Source: Thaumasiovibrio sp043421945
GTDB lineage: Bacteria; Pseudomonadota; Gammaproteobacteria; Enterobacterales; Vibrionaceae
Length of the DNA: 64,000 nt
Assembly: GCA_043421945.1 (NCBI GenBank)
Contig: JBHOGO010000006.1
Coordinates: 35,533 to 99,532 of the forward strand
Reading direction: 5' to 3'
Both the position numbers and the translations under genes were made by a program. Positions 61,643 through 64,000 of this stretch are shown one piece after another. The notes below the pieces were generated by a model that was given only the letters and a program-made list of their open reading frames with translations, had not been told where the DNA came from and made no database searches. How positions within the stretch are numbered: position 1 is the stretch's first letter; each line of letters opens with the position of its first letter.

Positions 61643-62401
61643 CTATGCGCGATCAATAATAGCCAAAGTATTTAATATCTGTTTTGATGTGCGATTATCT
61701 TTAAATAATAGAATGGCTTTCGCTACAAAAGTAAAATAGTTAAGAATTTTACCCATGCGTTTTAATTCTTGCCATGCTTCTTCTGTTACCTGTTCACGCC
61801 ACAGAGCAAGCCCACGAAGTTTATCTTCAACGGTAATAGATGATAGACGACATAAGTCCATTAATAATAAGAAAATATCACGCGCCATCAGTTGTGGGTT
61901 GTGACCAACAGTGGACTCTTCAAAGTCAATCAGCGTTAGTGAGCCATCTTCGTTCAATAACATATCACGCATCGCAGGGCGTCCATGTACAACATCATGA
62001 CCATGCAAGGTAGCAAACAGTGAGAAGACCTGCTCTGACAAGTTAGTAGGCACTTCCTCTGGGGTGAGTTTATTCAACATCTTCCCAGCATCTGTCGTCA
62101 CATAGAAGTGGCTGTCTGCCTCAACAAGCTCAGGCACTGCAACGCCTTTTTCTGCAAGGCAAGACATCACTTCAATCTCTTTCGATAAACGGTCCTGAGG
62201 CGTATAGATAGCACTGGTTTTCATAAATTGAGTTAACTTGAATTGCGCTAACCAAGAAGAAAACTTTCTAATAGCATTATATTTATCTTCGCCGCAGATT
62301 TTTATCCAAAACTTCTCATTGTTAATAACAATTGGATAAACACCCGCAGGCTGAGAGTCGGCTAGTTCGTGACAGGCTAACGATAACTTCTGTCTAGTCA
62401 T
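61643..62401 (-). CDS. Kinase-fold protein, BUD32/lipopolysaccharide-kinase-like
   Basis: A 252-residue protein with the core of a eukaryotic-type kinase fold. It has the catalytic-loop-like HGHDVVHGRPAMRDMLL followed by LTLIDFEES, where the Asp would be the metal ligand. An N-terminal Lys and Glu region (WIKICGEDKY, LSKEIEVMSCL) may supply the ATP-binding pair. The family resembles proteins annotated as BUD32-like or InaA/WaaP lipopolysaccharide kinases in vibrios. The substrate is unknown. The gene is isolated, between a long hairpin and a small ORF on the same strand. Confidence 0.78.
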   Translation of the reverse strand: MTRQKLSLACHELADSQPAGVYPIVINNEKFWIKICGEDKYNAIRKFSSWLAQFKLTQFMKTSAIYTPQDRLSKEIEVMSCLAEKGVAVPELVEADSHFYVTTDAGKMLNKLTPEEVPTNLSEQVFSLFATLHGHDVVHGRPAMRDMLLNEDGSLTLIDFEESTVGHNPQLMARDIFLLLMDLCRLSSITVEDKLRGLALWREQVTEEAWQELKRMGKILNYFTFVAKAILLFKDNRTSKQILNTLAIIDRA

Positions 62402-62513
62402 ATTTAATTAATCATCTTAATGCACGGCGGCATACAGTATTTAATAAAAGTGCAATAATCAATAAATATTGTGCAAAGAAAAGTAAATCAGCAGCATATT
62501 CTATCGATGTTCA

Positions 62514-62753
62514 TCATTCGTAGTCTGAATGTTGATTCTCTAATTGCAATTTTAATCTTTTTAAAAGAATGAGTGAATAATTCACTTTATTTATATTAAC
62601 AATATCATATCGTTGCTTTAAAGGTTCAACGGTATACCAACCAAGTTCAAAACGTGTTTTAAGTCGAGATAACGATGAGAAAGCACAGATTTCGTCCCAA
62701 AACACCTTTAAAAATGCTAGTTTAGGTAAATGTTGCCCTAAATAGCTAAGCAT
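62514..62753 (-). CDS. Small hypothetical protein
   Basis: An open frame of 79 codons from an ATG at 62753. The product is rich in Leu and basic residues (LKTRFELGWYTVEPLKQRYD) with no signal peptide or membrane segment. I do not recognise it. The ribosome site is poor, which weakens the case. The frame is not the shadow of another gene: the neighbouring TraB-family gene probably starts at 62800, 46 bases away and divergent. Confidence 0.4.
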   Translation of the reverse strand: MLSYLGQHLPKLAFLKVFWDEICAFSSLSRLKTRFELGWYTVEPLKQRYDIVNINKVNYSLILLKRLKLQLENQHSDYE

Positions 62754-62799
62754 GATGCTTCAGGTAACTCCCCATCAGAAGCAAAACGAGACCTCGCCG

Positions 62800-63672
62800 A
62801 TGAATTTACTTAAACGCTTGTTTACCACTTTTGTTCTCACCTTACCGTTCTTGCCTGCTTCCTCTCTTTCAGCGCCTATCGTTTGGCGTGCTGAAACTGA
62901 CAGCGTAAGTTACTTAATGATGGGGTCCATTCATGTGGGTCAACAAAGTATGTACCCTCTCCCTTCCGTGATAACAAACGCAATCAATCAGAAACACGGG
63001 CTGATTGTCGAGGCAGATATCCTTACTAGTATCATCGAAATACCACCTTACCATGGCCCTAAAACGAGCGCCGTACTCAATAGTCATCAGTTAGAAGCCA
63101 TCGCTCTCATCGCGAAAGAGTTACAGATACCACTCTCTTTTTTACTACAAGGTCCTCCATGGCAAACCGCCATGCAATTGCAATTATCTCAAGCACTCAG
63201 TGTGGGTCTACAGCCCAAGTGGGGAGTCGATCTCACCCTCCTTAAGCAAGCACAGCACGATCAAGCCCCCGTCTATGAACTGGAAGGGGTGAACGAACAG
63301 TTTGCCATGCTCGATGAACTACCTGAGCATGGCGCGCCCCTCTTGCGTAATACGATTGATCACTGGCATGAGATGGAACCTTATCTCCCCTGCATGGTGG
63401 AAGCATGGAGCGCGGGTGACGAGGCAAGCTTCGATAAACTATTGGCGTTATCGGCGATTGACCCGCAAACGGACGATGCGCTCATTTTTGAGCGGAATCG
63501 AACTTGGGTACAAAAGCTTCAAAAAGACTTTAGTCATGGAGACTTTGTTATCGTCGTTGGCATGCTGCATATGATAGGTGAGCAAGGTTTACCCTCACTG
63601 CTGCAACAGCAAGGTTTTGAAGTAGAAATCATTACAGAAAACAGAACCGTCGATTGCATGAACGGAAGGTGA
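62800..63672 (+). CDS. TraB/GumN family protein
   Basis: A 290-residue secreted protein. The start at 62800 gives a clear signal peptide (MNLLKRLFTTFVLTLPFLPA, cleaved near LSA); an in-frame ATG at 62752 would add 16 hydrophilic residues. The family pattern is visible at the N-terminus as YLMMGSIHVGQQSMYPLP and near the C-terminus as FVIVVGMLHMIGEQGLPSLL, with GxxH-type and Glu residues (LIVEADI) thought to bind metal in the TraB/TIKI fold. It may be a periplasmic metalloprotease-like enzyme; the substrate is unknown. Confidence 0.88.
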   Translation: MNLLKRLFTTFVLTLPFLPASSLSAPIVWRAETDSVSYLMMGSIHVGQQSMYPLPSVITNAINQKHGLIVEADILTSIIEIPPYHGPKTSAVLNSHQLEAIALIAKELQIPLSFLLQGPPWQTAMQLQLSQALSVGLQPKWGVDLTLLKQAQHDQAPVYELEGVNEQFAMLDELPEHGAPLLRNTIDHWHEMEPYLPCMVEAWSAGDEASFDKLLALSAIDPQTDDALIFERNRTWVQKLQKDFSHGDFVIVVGMLHMIGEQGLPSLLQQQGFEVEIITENRTVDCMNGR

Positions 63673-63680
63673 CTACTCAC

Positions 63681-63694
63681 CGCCCTATCGGGCG
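63681..63694. other. Small hairpin between the TraB-family gene and tnpB
   Basis: CGCCC-TATC-GGGCG, followed on the plus strand by atgcttcttattt. It may be a weak terminator of the TraB-family gene or the subterminal hairpin of the IS605-type right end; the sequence alone does not decide. Confidence 0.4.
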
Positions 63695-63736
63695 ATGCTT
63701 CTTATTTCGTTAGCCGTTGCTCGATAGTATCGAGGC

Positions 63737-64000
63737 TTACGCAGCTTCCATAAGCAGAGACGATTGCCCAACCGCCTTTAATTCCAGAATGCCTTTATCG
63801 CGGATATTAAGGGCTGCATTTAAGTCGCGATCTATATCCTTAGTGCCACAAGATGGGCAATCCCACTTGCGAACCGATAAGGGCATTTCTTCCATTTTAT
63901 GACCGCAACAATGGCAAGTTTTAGAGCTGGCGTACCACTGGTCAAGCTTTACTAGGTGCTTACCTTGCTCCTTCAGTTTGTACTCCAACTTAACGACAAA
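63737..64000 (-). mobile_element. tnpB: TnpB (IS200/IS605 OrfB) C-terminal part, cut by window edge
   Basis: The minus-strand frame is open from the right edge of the window to a TAA at 63737, giving the last 87 residues of a TnpB. It shows KLDQWYASSKTCHCCGHK, the four-Cys zinc finger (C-x2-C and C-x2-C in WDCPSCG), and the final RuvC motif DRDLNAALNIRDKG. TnpB is the RNA-guided nuclease of IS200/IS605 elements. Its right end, and possibly the 3' part of the guide RNA, would lie between 63736 and the TraB-family stop at 63672. No tnpA is visible within the window. Confidence 0.93.

Overview
The window looks like chromosomal DNA from a gammaproteobacterium of the Vibrionaceae. I infer this from recalled protein similarity: the PflB, PflA, AckA, Pta, YfbU and YfbV proteins are close to enterobacterial ones, and a DUF3360 membrane protein sits beside pflB, an arrangement I know from vibrios. 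Two enterobacterial gene orders are partly kept: yfbU / yfbV-ackA-pta / yfcE / yfcH, and ybbP-ybbA / tesA-ybbO-ybbN-qmcA-ybbJ-cueR-copA. Lineage-specific blocks sit between and beside these conserved genes. I saw no rRNA, tRNA or CRISPR array.

Layout. 1-1.7 kb: a partial lipoprotein gene and a TPR-like periplasmic protein carrying a hexamer microsatellite. 2.4-11.9 kb: a fermentation and formate block (DUF3360 transporter-like protein, pflB, pflA, a phosphate-binding-like protein overlapping a porin-like gene, fhs, yfbU). 12-15.7 kb: a two-component system of the DctB/PgtB and PgtA type whose regulator has a degenerate AAA+ domain, ending in a tandem octamer. 15.9-19.9 kb: rlmA and a three-gene ABC importer of the ABC_sub_bind family. 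20-26.2 kb: an orphan binding protein and an RND pump operon followed by an AcrR-like repressor, with an operator almost identical to the E. coli AcrR box. 26.4-30.6 kb: yfbV, a strong candidate structured small RNA with an FNR-like site, ackA and pta. 30.8-44.8 kb: two consecutive seven-gene chaperone-usher cassettes, each with its own divergent CsgD/VpsT-like regulator. 45-50.1 kb: a TauE-like permease, a Rdx protein, yfcE, an operon of two DUF1538 proteins with P-II-like and CBS proteins, and yfcH. 50.2-61.4 kb: the ybb/tesA/copper block. 61.6-64 kb: a kinase-fold protein, a small ORF, a TraB/GumN protein and the 3' end of a tnpB.

How it works together. PflB, activated by PflA, splits pyruvate into acetyl-CoA and formate. 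Pta and AckA turn acetyl-CoA into acetate and ATP. Fhs can load formate onto tetrahydrofolate for purine synthesis, which fits a PurR-like box at its promoter. FNR-like sites lie upstream of the DUF3360-pfl genes and of the ncRNA/ackA region, consistent with anaerobic control. The most distinctive region is the pair of fimbrial cassettes. Each holds a minor subunit, a pilin, two chaperones, an usher and a two-domain tip-like protein, with a hairpin after the pilin gene. Their regulators share a WLPR motif where VpsT carries its cyclic-di-GMP motif.
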